This document shows, in pieces, positions 1 through 9,300 of a stretch of DNA of 64,000 nucleotides. The first letter of the stretch is position 1; each line of letters begins with the position of its first letter. Position numbers and translations under genes: made by a program. A model generated the notes under the pieces. That model saw only the letters and a program-made list of their open reading frames with translations, had not been told where the DNA came from and searched no databases. Source of the stretch: UBA6522 sp965204155. GTDB taxonomy: Bacteria; Pseudomonadota; Gammaproteobacteria; Steroidobacterales; Rariloculaceae. Location of the stretch: the NCBI GenBank assembly GCA_965204155.1, contig OZ241971.1, positions 2,666,001-2,730,000 on the forward strand. The letters run 5' to 3'.

Positions 1-5
1 TGACA

Positions 6-98
6 GTGAAGAATACCTACCGTCGTCATGGCATCAGCGACCCGACGTGTTGCAACTGGATGTTTCGGTACGGCTCGCCGAACCTGGCAATCCTCAAC
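6..98 (+). pseudogene. IS3-family OrfA remnant (HTH segment)
   Basis: The translation of this short stretch contains YRRHGISDPTCCNWMFRYG. This matches the helix-turn-helix end typical of IS3-family OrfA proteins (C-x-x-HGIS-x-x-T-x-Y-x-W-x-x-x-YG). No OrfB or further OrfA sequence follows, and the reading frame drifts into unrelated residues after about 31 codons. It is therefore a fragment left at the edge of the accessory region; whether more of the element lies upstream of the window is unknown. Confidence 0.5.
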
Positions 99-222
99 TC
101 GGGAGACCCAGCGATTCCACCGGAGCGATCTGGTTGGATAAATGGAGGAGCTTCCAGATTGCCCGACGCGGCTCACTCTTGTGAGGCTCAACCCATCCAA
201 AAAAGTTCCCAAAGGAGTAACA

Positions 223-1971
223 ATGCCAAGCGAAGACCATGAGGATGCAGCCCCAAAAGATGAGATTAAACTTCAGCGTCCGAAGCTCTCGTTTAGAACG
301 ATTACGTTCTCCGATGGCACTACACTGACGCTGGATGAATATGACATCGTTGTATTCGTGGGGCCGAACAACGCAGGAAAAAGTGCGGCTCTCCGTGAAC
401 TGGACGCGTGGATTGCGAGATCAGTACCCGGAGTTGTTGTCAAGAACGCTGCGATAGCCAAGAAGGGGACACAAGAAGATTTGCGCGAATTCTTAGAAGA
501 AAAGGCGCAAAAAACCGGCGACATTGCTAACCTCCATTACGGTGGAATCGGCTACAATATTCACCACACGCATCTGAGTTACTTCGACAACCCAACCGAT
601 CGGCATCCGGTAGCACCATTCTTTGCGAAGCAACTGACTACGGAGAGTCGAATTACGGACTCGAATGCAGCGCCAGGTATTGCGCTCTTCCACAATCCAC
701 CGACCCACCCGATCCACCTACTGCTAATGGACCAAGGTTTGTCAAAAGACCTAAGCGACAAATTCAAGCATGCGTTTGGCAATGACCTTACTCCGTTCCG
801 AGCCGGTGGAAACAGCTTCCCGCTGTACGTTGGTGACAAACCAGTCCTACCTACAGGGAAGGATGAACTCACTAAGGAGTTCGTCGAAGCATTGCTGGAC
901 TCGAACGTTAGGCTCGAAACACAAGGCGACGGCATGCGCAGTTTTGCTGCGGTGATGCTCCACGTATTGGCAGCAGGTGCCCATTCCGTACAGTTTCTCG
1001 ATGAGCCGGAGGCGTTCCTTCATCCGCCCCAATCTCGGCTGATTGGCCGGTACATTGCAGAGAGCAAAACGGGAACGTCCCAGCTCTTCATTGCCACGCA
1101 CAGCACGGATGTTCTGGAAGGCTTGATCGAGGGCGGTTCTGACAAGGTTCGAATCGTTCGTCTACGTCGCGAAGGAGATGTGAACCACATTAAGGAACTG
1201 AGCAAGCAGATGACAAGAGCCATAACAATGGACGCCCTCGCTCGCTTCTCGCGTGTCTTCGACGGAGTCTTCTTCGAGCATGTCGTTATTTGTGAAGCTG
1301 ATGCAGACTGTATGTTCTACCAATCCATGTTAAGCCTTCCATCTATCTCCGACGATCGCCGTCCGGACGTGCTGTTCGTTCACGCGGCTGGCAAACATCG
1401 AATGGCGAAACTCGCCGATACTCTACGATCTCTCGATGTGCCGGTCTCTGTCATCGCGGATATCGATATTCTCAATGATGAAGGCACGTTCAGAAATCTA
1501 TTTGAAAAGCTGGGCGGAAATTGGGGGGACGTGCAAACACACTGGAAGGCTGTTTCCGACCAAGTAGTCAACCAACGTCCACCTCTCAATGCCGAGCGGG
1601 TCGCCAACCTGATTGCAAAGGAACTTAATGGTGTTTCCGGAAAAGCCGATTTTCCCAAAGAAAGCGAACGCGCTATCAAGAGAATCTTTAAGGACGCGTC
1701 GCCATGGGGTGCCATGAAGAGCAGCGGGCGCAGTGCGCTACCGCACGGGGAACCGATCAAACAGTTTGACAAGCTTTGCAAGAAGTGCAGCGATCATCGA
1801 CTATGGATTGTGCCGGTTGGCGAGCTTGAGGGTTTTTGCCGGAGCGTTGGCTCGCATGGCCCGAGATTTGTCGAGAAGGTTCTGGAAGAGCGCAACTTGG
1901 AAGTCGATCCTGAGCTGCAAGAAGCTCGAGATTTCGTAGGGAAAATTTGGAAGAAAGCTAAACCGAAGTAA
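223..1971 (+). CDS. OLD-family ATP-dependent nuclease-like protein (AAA ATPase + TOPRIM)
   Basis: The predicted protein has 582 residues. It carries an ABC/SMC-like ATPase with Walker A GPNNAGKS (about residues 47-54), Walker B FLDEPEAF (about 258-265) and the H-loop ATHS (about 291-294). A TOPRIM-like region follows, with the acidic cluster CEADAD near residue 358 and ADIDI further on. This order matches OLD (overcoming lysogenization defect) nucleases, a family with anti-phage members such as GajA; a fused PARIS-type AriA/AriB protein is an alternative. I chose the ATG at 223 because AAAGGAG sits at 211-217, while the longer frame from 142 has no comparable site. No second subunit gene such as a UvrD-like helicase is next to it, so it may act alone or be orphaned. 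A defence role is inferred from the family and the surrounding island. Confidence 0.8.
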   Translation: MPSEDHEDAAPKDEIKLQRPKLSFRTITFSDGTTLTLDEYDIVVFVGPNNAGKSAALRELDAWIARSVPGVVVKNAAIAKKGTQEDLREFLEEKAQKTGDIANLHYGGIGYNIHHTHLSYFDNPTDRHPVAPFFAKQLTTESRITDSNAAPGIALFHNPPTHPIHLLLMDQGLSKDLSDKFKHAFGNDLTPFRAGGNSFPLYVGDKPVLPTGKDELTKEFVEALLDSNVRLETQGDGMRSFAAVMLHVLAAGAHSVQFLDEPEAFLHPPQSRLIGRYIAESKTGTSQLFIATHSTDVLEGLIEGGSDKVRIVRLRREGDVNHIKELSKQMTRAITMDALARFSRVFDGVFFEHVVICEADADCMFYQSMLSLPSISDDRRPDVLFVHAAGKHRMAKLADTLRSLDVPVSVIADIDILNDEGTFRNLFEKLGGNWGDVQTHWKAVSDQVVNQRPPLNAERVANLIAKELNGVSGKADFPKESERAIKRIFKDASPWGAMKSSGRSALPHGEPIKQFDKLCKKCSDHRLWIVPVGELEGFCRSVGSHGPRFVEKVLEERNLEVDPELQEARDFVGKIWKKAKPK

Positions 1972-2082
1972 GTCAATGAGGTCCGTCTAGAGCGCCTGTG
2001 GAAGAGTCTGTCACGGTAACGGAGTTCCTCATTCAAGGGGAACGATTCGGTGTCGACGGGGGTCAGCGAGCCGTCACCCGAA

Positions 2083-2448
2083 CTAATCTATGTAACCAAG
2101 TTTCTTGGCCAGCCTACTGAACTTGTCAATACGTTTGACTAGTTTGTCGGGATTACGGGCCCAATACTCGGTATTCGCGTCAACAAATTTCTCGGTTAGC
2201 ACGACAATCCCGCATTGCTCACATTGCCAACGCGTCGTGCCAAAAGGGGATACGAACCGCGTCGTAACGCTTGGACGCCCCGTGTCATAGCTAGGATAGA
2301 CGTGCGGACAAAGGTTCTTTAATCGCTCCTTCTCATTCGAACGACGAGTTTTCAGCCAGTCATTCAGATCAAACCGAACTGTTGCCCGGATAGCAATAGC
2401 GGTAGCGATCAGAGCGAGCAGCCAGCCAGCCCAACCTAGCGTTTCCAT
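2083..2448 (-). CDS. Hypothetical membrane-anchored protein with a CxxC pair
   Basis: I do not recognise this protein of about 121 residues. The N-terminus holds one hydrophobic segment (GWAGWLLALIATAIAIRA), then a basic stretch, then WQCEQCG, a possible half zinc site with a further cysteine in LCPHVY. The second ATG (2448) is preferred because GAGGA lies six bases before it, whereas the first ATG at 2454 directly abuts that motif. It is convergent with the OLD-like gene and has no evident partner. Confidence 0.5.
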   Translation of the reverse strand: METLGWAGWLLALIATAIAIRATVRFDLNDWLKTRRSNEKERLKNLCPHVYPSYDTGRPSVTTRFVSPFGTTRWQCEQCGIVVLTEKFVDANTEYWARNPDKLVKRIDKFSRLAKKLGYID

Positions 2449-2770
2449 TGACATTCCTCATTGAAATTTAATCTGGAGCGCAATGATATGCGAAACACTC
2501 GGTGCACACTGGGGCTTCCGGCAGCGTCGTTGCGCAACTTTCGAAATCTCACGAACGGCATGCAGCCAATGGTCAGGTCGAGAGCCCGGCCTTCTTCGGA
2601 ACCGCCCTAAGTGGACGACTGGTGGATCTACTAATGCGAGTTGGGGTAGAGATTCGGTATCGATTTGGTCCATATTGCTGGCCATCCCGAGATCGCGCCC
2701 GTGATCCGCTGACGCCCAGGTCGCCACTCCCTTTCGGAGATACATCTCGCTTCCCGTGAGTCCCACGCCG
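2449..2770. other. Intergenic region, nothing recognised
   Basis: About 320 bases between two minus-strand genes. Short frames on both strands overlap each other and show no family resemblance, no good start sites and no clear hairpin with a T-run. I see no supported feature. Confidence 0.4.
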
Positions 2771-3955
2771 CTACCCGGAAAGCTTCTCTTCCCTTTCCCG
2801 GTCGTCCCGATACTCCCGCAGACCGGAGATCCCGGAAACAGGCAGCGTTGACCCGTCCGGCAGCATTAGGTCGAACTCTGCTCCGCGCAGTGCCGCCGGA
2901 CGATACTCGGCCACCAGGTCGAACCGCGCCTTCACCGAGTGATGCACCATGGGCCTGCACACATCCGTGCTCAGCACCTTGTCATCGTCCCGAACGCAGA
3001 CCTTCCGCGAGTCTTTGGGATAGAGCTTTCCGGACCCGGTACCGTGGTGGTGGACCGTGCCGGTGACGTTTGCGTGAACCATGATGTCGTCCACATCGAG
3101 AAGACTGAGAATCTCGCCCTGCTCCGCGAGGAGCCTGCCGATTTCCGCCCTTGTCGATTCCGCGATGTTGATGCCGTCTCCCAGGGTCTTCCCGCACTGC
3201 TCGATCATGAAGCTCAGGCTCACATCCGAGAGTCCGTCGTGCCAATACCCCCCGCCGATGTCGCTGTGGACTCCCGGGAACCACACTTCCGTGATTCGGT
3301 CGGGGTTGTCTTCGTCCCGGTTGATGAGCGTCGGTCCGAACGCCACGCGGTCCTCGTCCAACGAGACGATGTGCACGGCCCGGCGTACGCGGGGGTTCAG
3401 GGTCCCATTTTCGAACACGACGTCGCTGCTGATCGTTTCGCCCTTCCTGTGGATCCCGTCCATGGCCGCCACGGTATCGAAGACGCCCAGGAAGGCGATT
3501 TCCAACTCGGGATATGTATTGAGGCTGTTGCTCGCGAACTTTCGCGCCAGCGCCGCGCCGCGACTGAACCCGAACACAACGATGCGGTCATCCGCCGTGG
3601 GCGCCAATTCTTTCAGGTCGGCCGCCGCTTGCTTCAGGATTCTTCGCGCGTCCCCCCAGCTTGGCGCCAATACGCTGTTGACGAGCCTTCTCGCCGCCAC
3701 GACGAGTTCGCCGACGAGGGGGATGGTCTCCCCATCCTCCCTAGTCCCGATTCCGTTGTAGTACAGGGTCTCCTGAGGCTGGCCGGTCGGCGTAAGCGTC
3801 TCGCTCCTGTCCTCCTCCATGCCGCCGCCCATGAGCACATGAAGCTTCAGGACGTTGCTGATGCTCTCGTCCTGCTTGAAGCCGCTGGCGTCCCCGGGTT
3901 CGTTTCCGGTGCCGTCGAAGCTGAATACCACGGTTCGCGCTGCAGTTGAGTTCAT
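2771..3955 (-). CDS. DUF2235 (Tle1-like) alpha/beta hydrolase
   Basis: This 394-residue protein opens with VVFSFDGTGN (about 9-18) and carries the nucleophile elbow FGFSRGAA (Ser about 131). Further on is HSDIGGGYW, the aspartate-containing motif typical of DUF2235. The family includes type VI secretion phospholipase effectors (Tle1) and uncharacterised cytosolic hydrolases. No VgrG, PAAR or immunity gene is adjacent, so an effector role is not supported here. The ATG at 3955 is chosen because GGAG precedes it by about nine bases; an upstream in-frame start at 4012 would add 19 residues unlike the family N-terminus. Confidence 0.75.
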   Translation of the reverse strand: MNSTAARTVVFSFDGTGNEPGDASGFKQDESISNVLKLHVLMGGGMEEDRSETLTPTGQPQETLYYNGIGTREDGETIPLVGELVVAARRLVNSVLAPSWGDARRILKQAAADLKELAPTADDRIVVFGFSRGAALARKFASNSLNTYPELEIAFLGVFDTVAAMDGIHRKGETISSDVVFENGTLNPRVRRAVHIVSLDEDRVAFGPTLINRDEDNPDRITEVWFPGVHSDIGGGYWHDGLSDVSLSFMIEQCGKTLGDGINIAESTRAEIGRLLAEQGEILSLLDVDDIMVHANVTGTVHHHGTGSGKLYPKDSRKVCVRDDDKVLSTDVCRPMVHHSVKARFDLVAEYRPAALRGAEFDLMLPDGSTLPVSGISGLREYRDDREREEKLSG

Positions 3956-4269
3956 CTGGGGGCTCTCCAATTCGCGTGCCAATGAAGCCGGGAATCTTAC
4001 AAGCAGCCGCATCGAATGTATCCACTAAATTACGGACTTGATTGACGCGTTTGGAGTGATGAAGGTGGAGACTTCTGAGACCGTCGCCCATGACTACAAC
4101 ATCGCGCCACCCGAGCCGCCACCGAGCCGCTCGATCTTGGGTGATGCTGTTCTTGGCGCTTCAGGTGGGTTGAGCCGCACTGCGGGCGATGCGGTCATCT
4201 ATCGGATAATCCGGGTAAAATGCGGCCTCGGAAGACCGCATGAAGGCTGCGACAGGGAGGACAACACCT

Positions 4270-4557
4270 ATGGCCGTCAACGAAAGCACGCTAACCAAAG
4301 GGCAATTGAGAAAGCTCGCGGCACTTCGCCGCTACGTGGGCGACGAACTGGGCGAAGAAGTGTTCGGGAAATGGTTGGCGCAGCAAGCCGCGGCTGCTGA
4401 GGCCAAGGTAGATCCTGTGGCGACGAAGATCGAGGAGGCGCTGGCGGGATTGGCCAACGACAGAAAGTTCAACCTCGGCGTTTACGGCTACACGGTCCGG
4501 CGCGCCCGCGGCAAGAGCGCGAGCGGCTTTGTCGCGACCAAGAACAAAAGATCATGA
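4270..4557 (+). CDS. Hypothetical small protein
   Basis: This charged protein of about 95 residues has an N-terminal amphipathic, Ala/Lys-rich half and a basic C-terminus ending in TKNKRS. No family is recognised. GGGAGG at 4255-4260 lies nine bases before the ATG at 4270, which makes this start better than the in-frame ATG at 4240. The C-terminal KSASGF and TVRRARGK stretches suggest nucleic-acid contact, but this is only an impression from composition. Confidence 0.45.
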   Translation: MAVNESTLTKGQLRKLAALRRYVGDELGEEVFGKWLAQQAAAAEAKVDPVATKIEEALAGLANDRKFNLGVYGYTVRRARGKSASGFVATKNKRS

Positions 4558-4991
4558 CCCGGTACCTGTACGCTCGAACAAATGCTTGGCGAGTCGGTCG
4601 AGGTCGAGCAGGACATCCAACATTTGGCGAATAAGCTGGGATAGCTAGCCGTGCAAGGCGGGGCGATGTCGGCGGCAGAGATGGACGGGCTCGTGGCGCT
4701 TAGGAGTGTTACGGCAAAACAAAAAAACCGCCGCGGGAATGGCATGCTCCCAATGCGCAGTTCGCGATCCAGTTCGGTGGCCGATTTGTGCTGATGGTTA
4801 GAACGATGAAGAACGGCTCATCACACAGAGCCTTTAGCAGGACTGGGCCAGTTGCTACATCCCTATGTGACCAGAGTTCAGAAGCGGTACGCATTGTACG
4901 CCCAGAGGCAAGCACTGCCTCGCGTACCTAAGCCGGTCGTGCAACATGTCAAAAACTTGGATTTACGAATTGACGTCGCTCACACGCAGCG
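4558..4991. other. Intergenic region, nothing recognised
   Basis: About 430 bases of mixed composition without a convincing reading frame. A short plus-strand peptide around 4575-4645 (LEQMLGESVEVEQDIQ) could be decayed coding sequence, but it cannot be assigned to a family. Confidence 0.35.
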
Positions 4992-5420
4992 TTAACTGCG
5001 GCGTGAGTCGATGGAAACTTTGGTGAGCAAACGGTCCCTGAGCGCGATGGCCAGCACGGCTAAAACATCGCCTTCGTTGATGTCATACTGTTTAGCCGCA
5101 TCATGGAGGGTCTTCTCCAAGTCGCCAGACGGATTCAATTCGCTATTGACGTAGTTGAAACTGATGTCCTCGACTTCAGTCGGCCGCTTGCCTCTGGCCT
5201 GATCGACTAAATGATCGGCAGGGGCCTTGGCCCATTCCTCTGCACCGACGGAGCTAGCTACCAAGGTGCCAAGAAAATTGAGTTTGAACAAGCGATTACG
5301 TTCGATCGTGCGCCAATTCATAATTTTGACTACCAAGGGAACTGTGTGGGTGGCGATCTGACCGCCTACGCGGTTCGCCATTTTCTCATATGTTTCGTTG
5401 CTACGGCTCGAGGGTGCCAC
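4992..5420 (-). CDS. Hypothetical protein
   Basis: This 142-residue soluble protein starts with GTG at 5420; an in-frame ATG at 5381 is an alternative start. The C-terminal half (about residues 95-142) is mostly charged helix, including YDINEGDVLAVLAIALRDR. No known domain is recognised. It stands alone between two gene-poor stretches, and its lower GC than the metabolic part of the window is in keeping with accessory DNA. Confidence 0.4.
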   Translation of the reverse strand: MAPSSRSNETYEKMANRVGGQIATHTVPLVVKIMNWRTIERNRLFKLNFLGTLVASSVGAEEWAKAPADHLVDQARGKRPTEVEDISFNYVNSELNPSGDLEKTLHDAAKQYDINEGDVLAVLAIALRDRLLTKVSIDSRRS

Positions 5421-6384
5421 GCTGCAGTATAATCTGCGTTGCTTTCTCCCCGAAGTGCCGCCGGCGAGTCGTGGCGTCAGCGCCCGCCCATTCCAATGGA
5501 ACTTAGGGAGATAGGCGCCGTGAAGCGGTCGGGGCGTAAGTTTGACCCAACGGCCCCGACCACGACACCCGGCATGAGACGATGGCGGTCGTCAACCTTA
5601 TTGGTTACGCACTCGGATACGCTGTCCCGAGTCGGGCGTCACGAACCGGGAGGAGAAATTGGCTCTGAACGGCCCTTGAGTTTCGCGTGCTAACGCGCCG
5701 AACAGCACGACGAGCAATTTTCCGTCGGCTTGAAGCCATTGCGACGGGCTGGCGCACGCGACGAGGAAGCCAATCTGAAACGTAGTTCGCGGCGCTCACG
5801 CCATACACCGTCCCGGCACAGATCGCATAGGCGGGCAACTCCACCGTAGAAACGCAACCGGCGCAGACAATGGCAGCCGCGCTTCAGATACCTGATCTTG
5901 AACGTGTGGTAACGTTTGCGTTCGCGCTGTTGTCGAGCGACGGCCTCGGCGAAGTCTAAGGTGGGGAGGTGACGGTCGTAGTAGGGTGGGCGCTGGCGCG
6001 TGAGAATTGTGTTCATGCCATGCTGGAGAGTTAAGTGTCTAGCGGGATTGGACGGGCTTCCCTAGCACTCAAGTGCTTCCCTTTTTTCCTTCCACTGTTC
6101 GCCGAAACGGAGCCCGGTATCGTTCGTACTCCTGCTGGGGATCAAGCCGTTCCGATCAGGGACTAGGTGGGCTCATCGGAGTGGCTTATCTGAATCTCAC
6201 TCTAGAAGTCAGGCTAGTACGTCTTAACAGTGTTGCTAACATACGGCTAGCAGGAATAGGTTTACAATGCCGATACCGAAGTCTGGAAAGCAGTCGTTTA
6301 TACGCGGGCTCGTGGATTCAGACGCGATCGGACAATGGACCGGTTCCCTGATAGTTGGCTGAAAACTGCATGGAGGCAAGCCAC
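5421..6384. other. Gene-poor region upstream of the restriction enzyme
   Basis: Almost 1 kb without a supportable gene. A minus-strand frame at 5690-6016 (108 codons, ATG start) is rich in Arg and Cys, has no recognisable domain and no good ribosome-binding site, so I do not call it. The promoter of the restriction enzyme must lie here, but no clear -35/-10 pair stands out. Confidence 0.35.
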
Positions 6385-9300
6385 GTGAAAGAACAGGTGA
6401 AGCTGGAGCTTGCGACTGGCTCTTGGGACGACTTCGGAGCAGGAAATCCGAAGACGATCGGTGAGGCCATCGGCGCGATTCGCCGGACCGCGTTGACGGA
6501 GAGTGACAAGGGCACGCGCTTCGAGACACTGGTGCGTCAGGTGCTGCCAACCCTCCCCGAGTACGAAATGCGCAAAGTCTGGCGCTTCGGCGATTGGCCC
6601 GAGCGGGAAACGCGGATGGGCCGGGATCGGTCGGACCTTGGCATCGATCTCGTCGCGGAATTGAACTCGGGTGAATTCGTAGCCATCCAGTGCAAGTTCT
6701 GGGACGAGCATCGCAAGCTGTCTTACAAGGATCTGTCGACGTTTATCGCCGATGCGGCCCCCATCAAGGAGCGCAATCACGAATTCGCGTGCCTGATGGT
6801 CATCGCGACATGCCCATTGACAGGCACGGCGTTGCAACAGCTACGGGGCCGCAACGGCCGCCACATCTCCTTCTATCACAAGCACCGCGACGACCGGCTG
6901 GACTACAAGGGCATTAAGCGCCCGCACCGACCCCTCCCAAAGCAGGACGTTGCCATTCAGAAATGCGTAACAGGGCTGCGAAACCACGACCGGGGCCGGC
7001 TCATCATGGCCTGCGGAACTGGAAAGACCTTCACGGCGCTGCGAATCGCAGAAGCATTGGCCGCCAAATCCGTGTTGTTCGTGGCGCCAAGCATCGCGCT
7101 GGTAGGCCAGGCCCGGAAGGAGTGGCTCAGGCAAGCGGTCGGCGAAATAGCCAGCGTGATCGTGTGCTCGGACAGCAGCGCCGGCCGCAGCGGAGACGAC
7201 GAATTGGCCCTGTTGGAACTCGATTGTCCGGTCACGCGGAATTCCGGCGTGCTTGCCGAGTTTCTGGCTCGCGATGGGGACGCCATGCGCGTCGTGTTCT
7301 GCACGCACCAGTCACTTCGCCGTGTCACGGATGCGCAAGCGACTCACGGGGCAGGGCCGTTCGATCTGACCATCATCGACGAGGCGCACTGGACTACGGG
7401 GATTGTCCAGAACAAGCCACGCAAGAAGGGCGGTTTTTCGTTCCAGGATGTTCATTCCAATGAATTTGTAGAGACGAAGAAGCGCCTATACATGACGGCG
7501 ACGCCGCGCGTCTACACGGCCAAGAGCAAGCGCAGCATGGAAAGCAAGGGGTACGTCGTCCACGACATGGAAGACGAGGAAACCTACGGCCCCGAATTCT
7601 TCCGCCTGAGCTTCCGCGACGCGGTCGAATCGCCCGGAGTGGACGGGCGCCCCATGCTTTGTGACTACCGGGTTGTGGTTCTGACGGTCCCGGAAGGCGA
7701 TGTCTCGCCGGCCATGAAGACTCGGCTGAGCAACATGCCTGAGGCAACCCCACAGTCGATAAACAAGTCGGGGCTGGAACGCCACATTACGCGCGTCTAC
7801 GGAACATCCCTTGCGCTCAATGGCGAGGTGGAAGGAAGCTCGGATGAGCTTCCCGACCGGCTCCGCCGCGTTATCGCGTTTTCGAACACGCGCAACACGT
7901 CGAAATGGTACGCACGGGCGCTCGTGGACTCGAAGGTGAGGGAGCGCACCACGCGGGCGCTCAAGGACGCCTCCCTCGCCGGTGCGATCAACGCCGAACA
8001 CCTGGATGCCAAGAACGACGCCTTCAGCCGATCTGTCGCCCTGGAGCGGCTTCGGCGCGTTCCCGCGGACGAACCCGTGAGCGAGGTGCTCTGCAACGTC
8101 AAGCTCTTTTCGGAGGGGGTCGACGTGCCGTCTCTGGACGCGGTGGTCTTTCTGGAGCCCAGAAACAGTCAGGTCGATGTCGTGCAGGCGGTGGGGCGCG
8201 TGATGCGGCGGGGGCCGGACAAGAGTCTCGGTTACATCGTGGTTCCAGTGGTGGTCCCTGAGGGAGCGACCACGCTCGATGCTCTGGAGCGGGGCAGCGA
8301 TGGTTACAAGCTGATCGGCCAGGTGCTGCGGGCGCTGCAATCACACGACGGGCGGCTGGCGGAGGAAACCGCGCGCCTGGTCATCGTTGCGCAACCCACG
8401 CCGAATGGCGGTGGCGGCGGAGGCAATGGTGGCGGTGGAGGAAACGGCAGAAATGGAGCCAACGGTGACGGTGGAGGCAACGGTGAAACTGGAGAGCTCT
8501 TCGCCGAAGCGGAATTGGACACGATCCGTGAGGGAATACTCGCGAGGATCGTAGAATCGTCCGGCCTTGGCAGCGCCGGCCAAATCAACGCCGAGGACAT
8601 TCGATACGCCGTTGATCGCGCGGGGTTGTCGTTTCACGCTGCCGGAGCGGCCGAGGTTCTGGCGAGCGCTTTGGGCGAGACCTTTGAGGGAGACGGCAAG
8701 TCCGCTCGCAACATTTGCAAGATCGGTGCGCTACTGGTCGCCAATGCCTGTCTGCTGCACAAGCGTCTGTCGAGTCTCGCACACCTCAATCTTGATGGCC
8801 TTGAAGGAGTTGGGTCCGCCGTTGATCCTGAAGCAGCGCTGCGCGCAGACTGGGAGCGTATTCTCGAACGGGACTACCGACCGGTGTTCGGCCCGGCGCT
8901 CACCGTGCTCGATGCGCTTCCCGCCGAGGATGGCGTCAAGCGCGGCCTGCGTCTCCTCGTAAGCTGCGCGAATGCCGTGGCCGACTCCCTGAGCGAACTG
9001 GGCTACGATCACGCGGGGCCGCTTTACCATCGAATTCTGGATACTGCGGCAAGCGACGGCGCTTTCTATACAACGAACACCGCGGCGCTACTCTTGGCGG
9101 AACTGGCCCTGCCGCCCGATCTCCTGAATTGGCAGAACCCGGACAGCATTTCCAATTTGCGCATTATCGACCCTGCCTGCGGGACGGGAACCCTCCTGAT
9201 GGCAGCGCTCAAGACAATCAAGGAACGCGCTCTCGATGGACGTTCGGAAACGGAAGCCGCGCGGATCGCAGGGCCGCTTCACAAGGACTTGGTGGAGAAC

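Noticed and set aside
2771..3955. Type VI secretion effector locus
   Set aside because: The DUF2235 protein resembles Tle1, but no VgrG, Hcp, PAAR, adaptor or immunity gene is nearby.
5690..6016. Minus-strand frame of 108 codons
   Set aside because: It is Arg/Cys-rich with no domain and no ribosome-binding site; composition suggests chance.
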